Part shown: one piece after another, positions 23,163 to 34,274 of the stretch | How positions within the stretch are numbered: the first letter of the stretch is position 1 | How the letters are laid out: each line of letters starts with the position of its first letter | Origin: Lathyrus oleraceus | Taxonomy: Eukaryota > Streptophyta > Magnoliopsida > Fabales > Fabaceae | Length of the DNA stretch: 64,000 nucleotides | Reading direction: 5' to 3' | NCBI RefSeq assembly: GCF_024323335.1 | Contig: NC_066581.1 | Location: 292,650,536-292,714,535 of the forward strand | The notes under the pieces: model-generated | What the model saw: only the letters and a program-made list of their open reading frames with translations | Databases searched by the model: none | What the model was told of the DNA's origin: nothing | Position numbers and translations under genes: made by a program

Positions 23163-25019
23163 CTAGTCATCTGACTCAGAGTCAGCATCGTCATCTATGC
23201 CATCATCAGGACTGGCATCTGCTTCTCCCTTTTCACCTTGCCTTTCAGCTTCTTCTGCAACAGCAGCAGCTTCACCAAATTCTCCACCATCAGCTAGCAC
23301 ATCACCTTCAGTCATCTCCAAAGAGCTAATCAATTTTTCCAAGTTCAGCTTCCTTGCCTCTAATTCCCTGCAGGTTTCTTTGAGCATTACAATAACAACA
23401 ACTTTACCTGGCTGATTGCTTACACGTGATGTCTCACCTGATGTCATGACAATGTCAGGGACATGGGTACCTAGGAACAACTTATGATTGAAAGACATAG
23501 GGCTCTCTCTTTTCTTCACATAATCATTCTCAGTTAAGATGTTTGGAAACTGATTCAAAACAATACCACATATGAGACAAGGAAAGGCTATATGACCCTT
23601 CACACTGAAGCTTCCTGCATGCTTCAAAGTTTGATAAAAAATATAGGAGCCATAGTCAAATTTGGCTTTGGTTCCAACAACATATATAAACTTTCCAAGC
23701 ATTACAGCAACTGTAGATTTATGATTGGTGGGCACCCAGTTAGCAGCTCCAATCTTGTGCAGCATTGCATACTTGACACTCAGTTTACTTGCCACCAATT
23801 TTCCTTTGAGAGGCCACTTCCTTACCTGATTAGCAGTGATGACTTGATAGATTTTGTTGTCAGTCACCTCAAGCTCAGGTTGAGCTTCATCAGGCCTTCC
23901 CAAATACTTGTTGATCACTGAAGGAGAGAAATTTACACACTTGCCTCTCACATACACTTTCCTGAATTCCTTAGACTTGCCATCAACATATTCTTCAGAC
24001 AAATTAACCATAAATTCCTTTACCAACCTCTCATAGCACTTTGAAAATTGAGTCACAATCTTCATTAAACCAGCCTCTTGAATAAGATCCATAATATCCT
24101 TACAGTCTAGGACATTCTGAGCTAATTCCCTTTCCAAAGCCAGCCTCTTCTGATAAATATATTTCCACCTGTTTACACTTGAAGCAAAATGAAAAGATAT
24201 GTTGTCAATTGGTACCTCAGGGACACTAGCTGCAAGCTTGCTAGTGGTTGGCTTCTTCTTTGACAGAATGTCAGAGACATTACAAGGAACATCTGAGTCA
24301 GACTCAGCAACAACAAACTTGGTCTTCTTTTTCTTGGGCACCACTTTGCTCCAAGATTTGGTTGGACCATGAACTTTCCTCTTGGGGGAACTCTCGACTG
24401 CCACCGTTGTCTTTGAAGAGGTTGGAACATCAATCTTCTTTCTGGGGGACATTTGAGCCACAGTTTTCTTTTCTCTCCTAGTTCTAACCCTTTTGGCTAT
24501 GCTAGGGAGGACAGAGGACAATAACTCATTATCAGAAAATTCCTCCAGGTCTACTGTTTCAGCCTCACAGTTAGGGTTGTCACTGACATCATGAGTGACA
24601 TGAATTTCCTCACCAGTCACATTATCTAAGGGTTTGTCAACATTTGAATCCTTATGAGCATCAGTTTGCTCAACATCATCAGAGATATTCTTTCCTAAAG
24701 ACTCAGTATTTTCTTGATCAGCAACACTATCAGGTTCAATAGTGTTTAAGGGAATGGAAACCCCAGGGACCTCATGATTTCCAGACAGTATTCCAGTCAC
24801 TATAGTGGCAATGGCATTGTGAACATACCTGGAACCTTCTTTGGTTCGTTCCTCAAGAGCGATGGATGAGGAGAAGCCTGATACAGTTTCTTTAGGTATT
24901 CTTACATGTGGGGTATTCACAGAGTCAACAACAAGATCTTCTCTGTTAGGGTTTCTTGGTTCAACGCTAGGAGAACAATGCATGTTCTTAGGGGGAGAAG
25001 AGTTGGATTGTTGAGACAT
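23163..25019 (-). CDS. intact additional ORF of element C (618 residues, function unknown)
   Basis: I chose the ATG at 25019 (MSQQSNSSPPKN) because the open frame upstream, to 25199, is just the untranslated link after pol. The order is: an acidic, serine-rich N-terminal half; two basic clusters (RVRTRREKK, PKKKKTKF, residues about 175-235) that look like nuclear localisation signals; a folded domain of about residues 270-500 (INKYLGRPDEAQPELE, ANWVPTNHKSTVAVMLGK), like the 'putative plant transposon protein' domain seen in plant databases; a short coiled coil; and an acidic tail (DDDADSESDD). No signal peptide or convincing membrane segment is visible, so the traditional label env-like is not supported here. 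The ORF is uninterrupted although gag-pol is broken. It probably acts in trans or was recently lost from selection. Confidence 0.8.
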   Translation of the reverse strand: MSQQSNSSPPKNMHCSPSVEPRNPNREDLVVDSVNTPHVRIPKETVSGFSSSIALEERTKEGSRYVHNAIATIVTGILSGNHEVPGVSIPLNTIEPDSVADQENTESLGKNISDDVEQTDAHKDSNVDKPLDNVTGEEIHVTHDVSDNPNCEAETVDLEEFSDNELLSSVLPSIAKRVRTRREKKTVAQMSPRKKIDVPTSSKTTVAVESSPKRKVHGPTKSWSKVVPKKKKTKFVVAESDSDVPCNVSDILSKKKPTTSKLAASVPEVPIDNISFHFASSVNRWKYIYQKRLALERELAQNVLDCKDIMDLIQEAGLMKIVTQFSKCYERLVKEFMVNLSEEYVDGKSKEFRKVYVRGKCVNFSPSVINKYLGRPDEAQPELEVTDNKIYQVITANQVRKWPLKGKLVASKLSVKYAMLHKIGAANWVPTNHKSTVAVMLGKFIYVVGTKAKFDYGSYIFYQTLKHAGSFSVKGHIAFPCLICGIVLNQFPNILTENDYVKKRESPMSFNHKLFLGTHVPDIVMTSGETSRVSNQPGKVVVIVMLKETCRELEARKLNLEKLISSLEMTEGDVLADGGEFGEAAAVAEEAERQGEKGEADASPDDGIDDDADSESDD

Positions 25020-25208
25020 GATGAGTATCTTAGAGACGAAATGAAAATTTTCTCTGAGAGGATGCTTGCGTGAATGGAAGATGAAAGAGTGGAAGAAGTA
25101 ACGCTTGTTGTAAGTGAAATAGCTATTATCTGTTGACCAATCAGAGCACACTTTCAATTGTTTAATAATTTGAAATATTAAACAGTAAATTCCTAACATC
25201 CTTAGTTG

Positions 25209-27064
25209 CTATAGTTCCTCAGAAAGACATATTCCCAACTTGCCCCTTAAATTTTCAAACTGAGTAGCATCCAAAGCCTTTGTAAATATGTCAGCAAGTT
25301 GTAGTTCAGTTGCCACATGTTCCAAGGTAATCACTTTGTCTTCTACCAGATCTCTTATGAAGTGATGTCTAATGTCAATATGTTTGGTCCTGCTGTGTTG
25401 GATAGGATTCTTTGAAATGTTGATGGCACTGAGATTGTCACAGAACAATGTCATGACATTCTGAGTGACATTGTCCTCAGTCAACGTCTGTTTCATCCAT
25501 ACCAGTTGGGAACAACTGCTTCCAGCTGCTATGTACTCAGCTTCTGCAGTGGATAATGATACACAGTTCTGTTTCTTGCTGAACCAGGATATGAGATTGT
25601 TTCCCAAGAAGAAACATCCTCCTGATATGCTTTTTCTGTCATCAGCACAACCCAATCAACATCACAATACCCAGATAAGATAGGCTCAGAGCCATGAGAG
25701 TAGAGCATACCATAATCACAAGTCCCATTAATATACTTGAGAATCCTCTTGACTTGATTTAAGTGACTCACTTTGGGTTCTGCTTGGTATCTAGCACACA
25801 CACCAACTGCACAGGCAATATCAGGTCTACTAGCAGTTAGATATAGTAGGCTACCTATCATGCTTCTATACAAGCATTGATCAATACTAGAACCTCCTTC
25901 ATCTTTAGTTAACTTTAAATGAGTAGGTGCAGGAGTTCTTTTGTGACTAGCATTATCCATACCAAACTTCTTAACTATGTTCTTGGCATATTTTCTTTGG
26001 GAGAGAAACATAGAATCTTCCATCTGTTTAACTTGCAGTCCAAGAAAATAAGTCAATTCCCCAACCAAACTCATTTCAAATTCAGATTGCATTTGGATAA
26101 CAAAATGTTTCACCATTCTATCTGACATTCCACCAAAGACAATATCATCCACATATATTTGGGAAATCATGATTTTTCCATCTTCATCCTTCACAAATAA
26201 AGTCTTATCTATCCCTCCTTTTCTGTAACCATTAGTAGTCAGAAATTCAGTCAGCCTCTCATACCAAGCTCTAGGAGCTTGCTTCAATCCATACAGAGCT
26301 TTCCTCAACTTGTACACATGTTTTGGTAGATTAGGATCACTGAACCCTTTAGGTTGTTCCATATAGACTTCTTCATTCAAGTAGCCATTTAAAAAGGCAC
26401 TCTTCACATCCATTTGGAACAATTTGAACTTCAGAATGCAGGCAACACCTAACAACAACCTTATTGACTCAAGTCTTGCAACAGGTGCAAAATTCTCATC
26501 AAAATCAACCCCTTCAACTTGAGTATACCCTTGTGCCACTAGTCTTGCTTTATTCCTAGTGATTACTCCTTTCTCATCAGACTTGTTCTTGTAAATCCAC
26601 TTGGTACCAATGATGTTAGTCCCTTCATGTCTTGGAACTAACTCACATACTTCATTCCTTTTAAACTGCTCCAGTTCATCTTGCATAACATTGATCCAAT
26701 ATTCATCAGTCAGAGATTCTTTCACAGTTTTAGGTTCAACCTTGGATACAAAGCAGGAATTTGAGCTATTCTCCCTTGATTTGGTAATCACACCACTATT
26801 GGGATCTCCTATGATAAGATCCTTAGGGTGGTCTTTCTGAATCCTGATAGAAGGCACTTTGTTGGATGCTTCTAACTCAAGTCCAAGAGGAGTATCTTGT
26901 ACATTTTCTGTTGAAGTCTCAAGGAATGTTCGAACATCCTCTATGACATTGGATTCTTCATCTTTATCATCAACAATAACATTTATGGATTCCGTCAGGA
27001 CATTAGTCCTGGAGTTGAAAACTCTGTATGCTCTGCTGTTAGTAGAGTATCCCAGGAATATACC
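25209..27064 (-). pseudogene. reverse transcriptase and RNase H of element C (one frameshift)
   Basis: RT reads well on the minus strand: [53 protein letters not shown] and the catalytic IYVDDIVFG at about 26150. RNase H begins YCDVDW. There, at about 25641-25655, four bases are missing compared with H (gattgggttgtgctg against gattgggctgggaatgctg), shifting the frame. The remainder ([47 protein letters not shown]) is in the second frame and stops at 25209. Restriction to one small deletion suggests recent loss. Confidence 0.9.
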
Positions 27065-28474
27065 CTAATCACTTTTGGGGTCCATTTTTCTTCTCTGTTC
27101 ACGATCTGTAAGAATGTAACATTTGCTTCCAAAGATATGAAAGTACTTCACAGTAGGTTTTCTGCCTTTCCATATTTCATACGGAATGGAAGAGGTTCCC
27201 TTTCTCAAGGTAACTCTGTTGTGAACATAGCAAGCTGTATTCATAGCTTCAGCCCAAAAGTGCATAGTAAGCTTCTTTGCATGAATCATAGCTCTAGCAG
27301 ATTCTTGAATAGTTATGTTCTTCCTTTCAACTACTCCATTTTGCTGAGAAGTAATGGGTGATGAAAACTCATGACTTATTCCTTCAGATGAGCATAAATC
27401 ATCAAACTTGGAATTTTTATACTCCTTTCCATGGTCACTTCTTATTCTGATAACACAACTATCCTTTTCTATTTGGAGTCTTATGCATAGATCTTTGAAG
27501 ACATCAAATGCATCTGATTTTTCTCTGATGAAGCTTATCCATGTGTATCTGGAATGGTCATCAACAACCACATAAGCATATCTCTTTCCACCAAGACTTT
27601 CAACCTGCATAGGTCCCATTAAGTCCATGTGCAAAAGTTCCAGAGTTTTGGATGTTGTAGGAAGTCCAAGCTTAGGATGTGACATCTTGGTTTGCTTGCC
27701 AACCTGACATTCTCCACAGACTTTTCCTTCATCAATAAGAAGCTTTGGGATTCCTCTAACTGCTTCCTTGGATATGATCTTCTTCATTCCTCTTAAATGA
27801 AGATGTCCAAGTCTTCTATGCCACAACTTCACTTCCTTTTCTTCCTTGGCTAAGAAGCATATTGAGGAGTAGTCTGAGACTTTAGCTTCCCATAGATAGC
27901 AGTTATCTTTGGATCTGGATCCTCTCATAACTTCCTTATTTTCTCCATTTGTCACAACACATTCTTCCTTAGTGAACTGTACATTGAAGCCTTGATCACA
28001 TAGTTGGCTAATGCTGATGAGATTAGCAGTTAGTCCTTTTACTAACAACACATTATTCAGTTCTGGAGCTTCAGGACTGTCCAGCTTACCAACACCTTTG
28101 ATTTTTCCTTTAGCTCCATCACCAAAGGTCACATAACTGGTAGTATGAGGTTGTATATCTACCAATAAGTTATCCATCCCAGTCATATGTCTTGAGCAAC
28201 CACTATCAAAATATCAGTCTTCTTTGGTAGATGCCCTTAGAGATGTGTGAGCTATTCTAGCAACCCATTGTTGTTTCTTGATAGGGGCATTATGCTTAGG
28301 TGCCTTCTGCTTAGGTCTGACTTGAGGGGTCTGGGTAGGATAACCATGCAACTTGTAACAGAAGGGTTTTATGTGACCAAATCTTCCACAGTAGTGGCAT
28401 CTACATCTTTGAAATTTATTCTTTTGATGGTTAATCCTCCTGTTTCCATGATGTTGTGACATTGGTTGTGACTT
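27065..28474 (-). pseudogene. second zinc knuckle, protease and integrase of element C
   Basis: Same frame as gag. A second knuckle (CHYCGRFGHIKPFC) lies at about 28400-28360. A TGA at 28216-28214 replaces a TGG just before the protease motif FDSGCSRHMTG. The integrase has HHCC (WHRRLGHLHLRG..CGECQVGK) and an apparently complete DDE set (HMDLMGP, RSDHGKEYKN, VVERKNITIQ). A TAG at 27067-27065 (GAG in H) ends this segment. Apart from the stops the catalytic residues are intact. Confidence 0.9.
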
Positions 28475-29884
28475 CTACTTGATTTTCTGAACTTCAGCCT
28501 TTGAGCTTTTGAATTCAGATGAGGATTCCATAACAAAACCTAAACCAGACATGGTTCCTGATTTCTGTCCCACCTTTAGAATTTCTTCCAAAGTGTCAGT
28601 TCCTTTATTCGGCATTCTGATGGATTTTGTCATTTGATCTAGCTTAGAGGTCAGCAAGGTTATCTCACTATTTAGTTCATCTATGACTGTCAGATGCTTC
28701 TTCTTCTCAGCTTCCAGCACCTTGATAAGTTTCTTCTGCTTTTCTCCTTGTAGACACACTTCTGCACTTTTAACACATAACTCTTTATATGAAGCAGCAA
28801 GTTCATCAAATGTAAGTTCATCTCCACTTGAGTCATCATCAGAGGCACAGACACTAGTTAGTGCAGTGACATGTTTTGCAGATTCTCCTTCTGATTCACT
28901 CTCAGAGTCTCCATCAGACCAGGTGACAGATAGTCCCTTCTTTTGCTTCTTGAGGAAGGTAGGACATTCAGCTCTAATGTGTCCAAAACCTTCACATCCA
29001 TGACACTGGATTCCCTTGCCTTGGTTGGACTTTTCTTCAGATTTTGATCTTCTACTGATGTCAGATGATGTGTTCTTGACATTTGGTCTACCTTTTTGAT
29101 CAATCTTCTTTATAAACTTGTTGAACTGTCTTCCAAGCATGGCTATAGCTTCTGATATACTTTCATCACCTCCAATATTTCTTTCTTCTGAATCCTCTTT
29201 AGTATTTGATACAAAAGCTATGCTTTTGTTTTTCTTTTCAACATTCTCACACAAGCCCATTTCCAAAGTTTGGAGAGAACCAATAAGCTCATCAACCTTC
29301 ATATTGCAGATATCTTGAGCCTCTTCTATAGCAGTAACCTTCATGACAAATCTCTTGGGCAATGATCTGAGAATCTTTCTTACAAGTTTTTCTTCAGACA
29401 TTTTCTCTCCTAAGCCTCCAGAAGTGTTGGCAATTTCAAGAATATTCATGTGGAAGTCATGAATAGTCTCATCCTCTTTCATCCTCAGATTTTCAAACTT
29501 AGTAGTCAGCATCTGGAGTTTAGACATCCTTACCTTGGAGGTACCTTCATGAGTTGTTTTGAGAGTATCCCAAACTTCTTTAGCCAGTTCACAGTGACAC
29601 ACCAGTCTGAAAATGTTCTTATTTATCCCATTGAACAGTGCATTCAAAGCCTTAGAGTTTCCAATGGCTAATGCCTCTTGCTCTTTGTCCCACTCTTCTT
29701 CAGGAATTTGCATAATGATTCCATCTTTACTTGTCTTCGTTGGATGTTCCCATCCTTTGTTGACAGCTCTCCAGACCTTGCTATCCAGAGACCTTAAGAA
29801 GGATATCATACGAGGTTTCCAGTCATCATAGTTAGAACCATCCAACATGGGTGGTCTATTTGAGAATCCTACATCCTTGTCCAT
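28475..29884 (-). pseudogene. gag of element C
   Basis: The ATG at 29884 opens a 469-codon frame (MDKDVGFSNRPPMLDGSNYDDWKP..., written here in part). It has a copia Gag core (UBN2-like) with TTHEGTSKVRMSKLQ and RKILRSLPKRF, a first zinc knuckle (CHGCEGFGHIRAEC) at about residues 297-310, an acidic/serine stretch and a probable coiled coil near residues 370-425. It ends in TAG (28477-28475), where H has CAG. The ORF would otherwise read straight into pol. Gag alone may still be made. Confidence 0.88.
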
Positions 29885-29940
29885 GGTACTAGAAAGTAAC
29901 TTCCCTAGATCTCACCCAGAAACTAACAGGCAGGGTGCCT

Positions 29941-29954
29941 GCTCTGATACCAAT
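29941..29954 (-). other. primer binding site of C (initiator tRNA-Met)
   Basis: The minus strand reads attggtatcagagc immediately after the LTR end at 29955. Confidence 0.92.
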
Positions 29955-30965
29955 TGAAATTCTAGTAACAGACTATTGATGTCACACTGGATATTATAAC
30001 ATCCAATTCTGCGCAGACAGGTAATGTATGCAGAAAGTAAATGTAAAAAGCAGTAAATGACACAGAGAATTGTTTACCCAGTTCGGTGACAAACACACCT
30101 ACTCTGGGGGCTACTAAGCCAGGGAGGAAATCCACTATAAGAGGTATTAATTCAGGACTTAAACCACCAGTTTAATCCTATCACTTAAGACCTACCCAAT
30201 GCAATTTCAATCTAAACTAAGACCTCAGTACCTACTCACTCCCCCTCAATCACAGCAGTGATTACAACCATTAAGAATTTTAAAGTCAGTGGTGAAGATA
30301 TACTTCAAACAACTCTTGATTGTGCTTAACAACTTTAATCAAGAAACACAGCACTCACGCTTAAAAGTTTAGAGTGACACAACATTTACAACTCAATAAA
30401 CACCCTAGTCCAATGCAATCATCTAGGTGATAATTGCTTGGCTCACAAGTACAACCTAATTCCAGACACAATGAAAGTACAACAATGATATATACTGATA
30501 AATTGAATTCTTCACGCTTCAAATCGCTGAATGCTGAAAGTAGGATTCCCATCCTTTTATAATGCAGTATTTGGGCCTTGAACTTGAATTTTATAAAATT
30601 AGGGTTAAGCAAGGTAACCTAATTTCCACACATTAGGGTGCTAACAAATAGGCTATATGCTAGGTCTCTTAATTTTAGCACAGCTGTTAGTTTCCTGAAA
30701 ATCAGCCTGAGATAAATACTAAAACATAACAGAAAAATTAGCTTATACTTTAGCATCTGTTGTCAGGGATGAATGTCATAACATTCAGTTTGACATCCAG
30801 AAAATGTTGTCATGAATGAATGTCATAACATTCAATTTGACATCCAGTAAATCCTGTATTAGCTAATCCTGCAGCATACTACTTAAGCATGTCATGACAT
30901 CAGTCAAGACATCTAAGTACAGTAAGTGTTTTAACATAAAATTCAGCCAATCAAAAACATCTACA
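29955..30965 (-). repeat. 5' LTR of element C
   Basis: It is 1011 bp, tgtagatg...gaatttca on the minus strand. A TATA-like tataaaag lies near plus 30550-30557. It is paired with 21815-22825. Confidence 0.93.
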
Positions 30966-31350
30966 AATCACTTTCTCTTTTTTGTCCTTCAGTTCCTCCC
31001 ATGAGGTGTTTCTGGCAGGTTTGACAAAGACCTTGTCAATCAATCCCATACTCTTTCGATTCCTCCCATTGAGGGGCCTCCCAACATCCACTATGACGTC
31101 TTCCATCAGATTTATATGAATGAGATGATCCACCATACCACTCTCAATCAGAACATCTAAAATCAACCTACCCAGAGGGATGTAGTTCCTTGGCTTCATG
31201 TATTTTTTGGTATCTCTAACAGAACCTCTTAAGTATTTGAAGAGAAGAGATGGTAGGTTAAGCTTCAGACCCTTGTGCAAGCAGTAGAGGATGCACTTTT
31301 GATCTGTGTTGACATAGTCATAAGAGCTGGATGATGGACGGTGGTGGATA
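30966..31350 (-). pseudogene. additional ORF of D, middle part upstream of C
   Basis: The minus strand reads HHRPSSSSYDYVNTDQKC, then LPSLLFKYLRGSVRDTKKYM, NYIPLGRLILDVLIESG, and ends at TSWEELKDKKEK at the junction with C. It is colinear with the ORF of B. At 31350 it is cut by element J, preceded by a presumed target sequence ggata (31346-31350). Confidence 0.82.
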
Positions 31351-31580
31351 TGAAGGAGAATAACGATCCAAAATGCAGCGGAAATTAAAAATTTCTCCTT
31401 TAGTGATCCTTACGAATGGGCATGACCAATGATAGAATCGTTACCTCTTGTGGCGATTGAAACCTTTGATGCATATGTAAGGAGCGATCATGAACGTTGA
31501 ATGGTGACAACGCCTCTACTGAGTCCAAACAAATGGATTCCTTCAGTCTCAGTGCTAGCTGCTATGAATGAAGGCTTTGA

Positions 31581-31635
<55 letters not shown>

Positions 31636-32669
31636 GAAATTTCATCTAAACCAATGCTTCTGCATAAGGGTTCTATTTATAGAACCACTTGTGTGGGTTG
31701 TAAGCTAAAAAAGTTCACTTAAGTGTATGTGGCCCATATCTTATGATATACCAAAATCACTTAAGCGCGTGATACCTTACCATATTTTATACTCTATTTA
31801 AGTGCATTGTACCTTACGATGTTCTATAATTCACTTAAGTGCACCATACCTTACGTTGTTCCTTATTTACTCTATCTCTCATCAATCCATCCTTTTGTGT
31901 GTGACCCTCTAGGTTTTCGCGGCATTGGCAATTATATTAAATCACGTATTTAACATAATAAACAGTGAGCGATATCTAGCAACACATCATTGCTACCCAA
32001 GACACGAAAATGTCATGTGATATGAGAAATCCTTTTGTGATAATACTTGTGTGTATAATTACCCTTTTGCCCTTATGTCTATATTGAACACAAGGCATAG
32101 ACCGTGTCATCCTTGTCCAGTTCAATATTGGGCCCGTAGACATTTATCCTGTTACGCAGGATGGGAAAATTCCATCTAGGTCACTCAGGTCCCTCAGCAT
32201 GCTTCATGGAGTACCCATCAACTGTCTTTATGGTCATCTAGTTACGGACAATGTCTGATCAGTAATAAGGCACTCGACTCTACATCTAGGGTCCATAGAG
32301 GTTTCAAGACGAAGGGTGGTATATACCATTATCACCATGAGAATAACTTATGACACTTTGCATAACATTCTATATAGTATTCTCATAGCGGGTCAATCCA
32401 AAATAAATATTACTCCTAATATTTATACCTATATTTAAGACTTGATAACTCCTTATCCATGATATATGATCATCAATCTATATATATAATAGTCTTAATG
32501 CTTTAATGTTTTCCCACTTTACAACAAAGCTCGACTACGGATACTTTAAGAATAGTGTCCTTATGTTTAATGGGATCTCATGATTAAGTCACACTTGATA
32601 CATTAAACGGACTAGCTATTCTAGGGACTTTATTAAACAAACATAATAAAGAAAAATCCTTTTATTATT
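31351..32669 (-). repeat. 3' LTR of J, main part
   Basis: It aligns with the F LTRs from the start (tgaaggaga against tgttggaga). A TATA-like element reads tataaata on the minus strand within a near-palindrome ggttctatttatagaacc (about 31669-31686). It ends at the ttatt duplication (32665-32669) of H. The remainder is at 52156-52209. Confidence 0.82.
31581..31632. repeat. (GT)9(GA)17 compound microsatellite
   Basis: Nine GT units are followed by seventeen GA units inside the LTR of J. The F LTRs have only a few GA units at the same place, so it has expanded locally. Confidence 0.95.
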
Positions 32670-33941
32670 TGTAGATGTTTGATTGGCTGCATTTTGTGTT
32701 AAAACACTAACTGTACTCTGATGTCTTGACTGATGTCATGACATGCTTGAGTAGTATGCTGCAGGATTAGCTAATACAGGATTTACTGAATGTCAAACTG
32801 GATGTTATGACATTCATCCTTGACAGCAGATACTAAACTATAGAATAGTTGGTTTTCTGCTACAGTTCAGTATTTAGTTCAGTCTGTTTTCAGGAGAGTA
32901 ACAGACCTGGCACATAGCCTATTGTCTGAATGTCAAACTGAATGTTATGACATTCATCCTTGACAGCAGATACTGAATGATAGGCAGGTTGGTTTTTCTA
33001 CTACAGTTCAGTATTTATTTCAGCCTGTTTTTCAGGAGAATAATAGACCTAGCATATGGCCTATGATCTGGATGTCAAACTGAATGCTATGACATTCATT
33101 TCTGACAGCATATGCTAAAGTGTAGGCTAGTTAGTTTTTTTGTTTCAGTATTTTTATCAGGCTGTTTTTCAGGAATCTAACAGCTGAGCTAAAATCCAGG
33201 AAACTAACAACTGAGCTACAATTAAGAGGCCTAATATATAGCCTATTTGGTAGCACCCTAATATGTGGAAATTAGGTTAACTTGCAAAACCTTAATTTTA
33301 GGAAATACAAGTACAAGGCACAAGTGCTGCAATATAAAAGGATGACAATCCTACTTTCAGCAATTCAGGGGTTTGAAGCGTGAAGAATTAATTGTATCAT
33401 CATATTTCACTGTTGTAGTTTTATTGTGTCTTGTATTAGGTTTTATTTGTGAGCCAAGCAATTATCACCTAGATGATTGCATTGGACTAGGGTGTTCATT
33501 GAGTTGTAAGTGTTGTGTCACTCTAAGCTTTTAAGCGTGAGTGCTGTGTTTCTTGATTAAAGTTGTTAAGCACAATCAAGAGTTGTTTGAAGTATAACTT
33601 CGCCATTTAACTTTAAACTAATTAAAGGTTGTAATCACTGTGGTGATTGAGGGGGAGTGAGTAGGAACTCTGGTCTTAGTTTAGATTGAAATTGCATTGG
33701 GTAGGTATTAAGTGATAGGATTAAACAGTTGGTTTAAGGCCTAAATTAATACTGCTAATAGTGGATTTCCTCCCTGGCTTGGTAGCCCCCAGACGTAGGT
33801 GTGTTTGTCACCGAACTGGGTAAACAATTCTTTGTGTTATTTACTGCACTTTACCTTTACCTGCTGTATACATTCCTGTCTGCGCAGAATTGGATGTCAT
33901 AACATCCTGTGTGACATCGATAGTCTGTTACTAGAATTTCA
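32670..33941 (+). repeat. 5' LTR of element H
   Basis: It starts tgtagatg and ends gaatttca, with TATA box tataaaag at 33333-33340. It carries three tandem units of about 141 bp, starting at 32788, 32928 and 33070. Each opens with a gaatgtcaaactg-type motif and an inverted gaatgt..gacattc pair. This explains why it is 261 bp longer than the LTRs of C. Confidence 0.92.
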
Positions 33942-33955
33942 ATTGGCATCAGAGC
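33942..33955 (+). other. primer binding site of H
   Basis: attggcatcagagc: one T-to-C change from the attggtatcagagc of C. Confidence 0.9.
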
Positions 33956-34011
33956 AGGCACCCTGCCTGTTAATTTCTGGGTGAGATCTAGGGACTTTAT
34001 TCTCTAGTACC

Positions 34012-34274
34012 ATAGACAAGGATGTAGGATTCTCAAATAGACCACCCATGCTGGATGGTTCTAACTATGATGACTGGAAACCTCGTATGATAGCCTTCTT
34101 AAGGTCTCTGGAGAGCTGTCAACAAGAGATGGGAACATCCAACGAAGACAGGTAAAGATGGAATCATTATGCAAATTCCTGAGGAAGAGTGGGACAAGGA
34201 GCAAGAGGCATTAGCCCTTGGAAACTCTAAGGCCTTGAATGCACTGTTCAATGGGATAAATAAGAACATCTTCA
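34012..34274 (+). pseudogene. gag of H, start region (start codon lost)
   Basis: The sequence aligns with the gag start of C, but the ATG is ATA at 34012. Near 34102-34117 fourteen bases present in C are missing, between short tctgga repeats, which shifts the frame. The reading then breaks at 34274, where F is inserted (TSD cttca 34270-34274). The gag continues at 45708. Confidence 0.85.

Larger units (their letters stand above)
21815..30965 (-). mobile_element. element C: near-intact Ty1/copia retrotransposon, SIRE/Maximus-like
   Basis: It is 9151 bp on the minus strand, with two LTRs of exactly 1011 bp (29955-30965 and 21815-22825). It has an initiator-Met primer site, gag-pol, an intact additional ORF and polypurine tracts. 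It sits inside the additional ORF of D. The flanking 5-mers (minus strand tgatt and cgaat) agree at only 3 of 5 positions, so the duplication has decayed. I counted about 29 LTR differences by eye (about 3%). Gag-pol is a single frame interrupted by three stops and one 4-nt deletion. Same family as H. Confidence 0.93.
18730..31350 (-). mobile_element. element D: copia element, 3' part, interrupted by element C
   Basis: D runs on the minus strand. From high to low coordinates it has the additional ORF N-part (31350-30966), element C inserted, the additional ORF C-part (21814-20363), three polypurine tracts and the 3' LTR (19831-18730). It is cut at 31350 by element J. The rest of D (gag, pol, 5' LTR) should lie beyond the right end of J, outside the window. 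Family resemblance to B is close in the ORF and in the polypurine arrangement. Confidence 0.8.
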
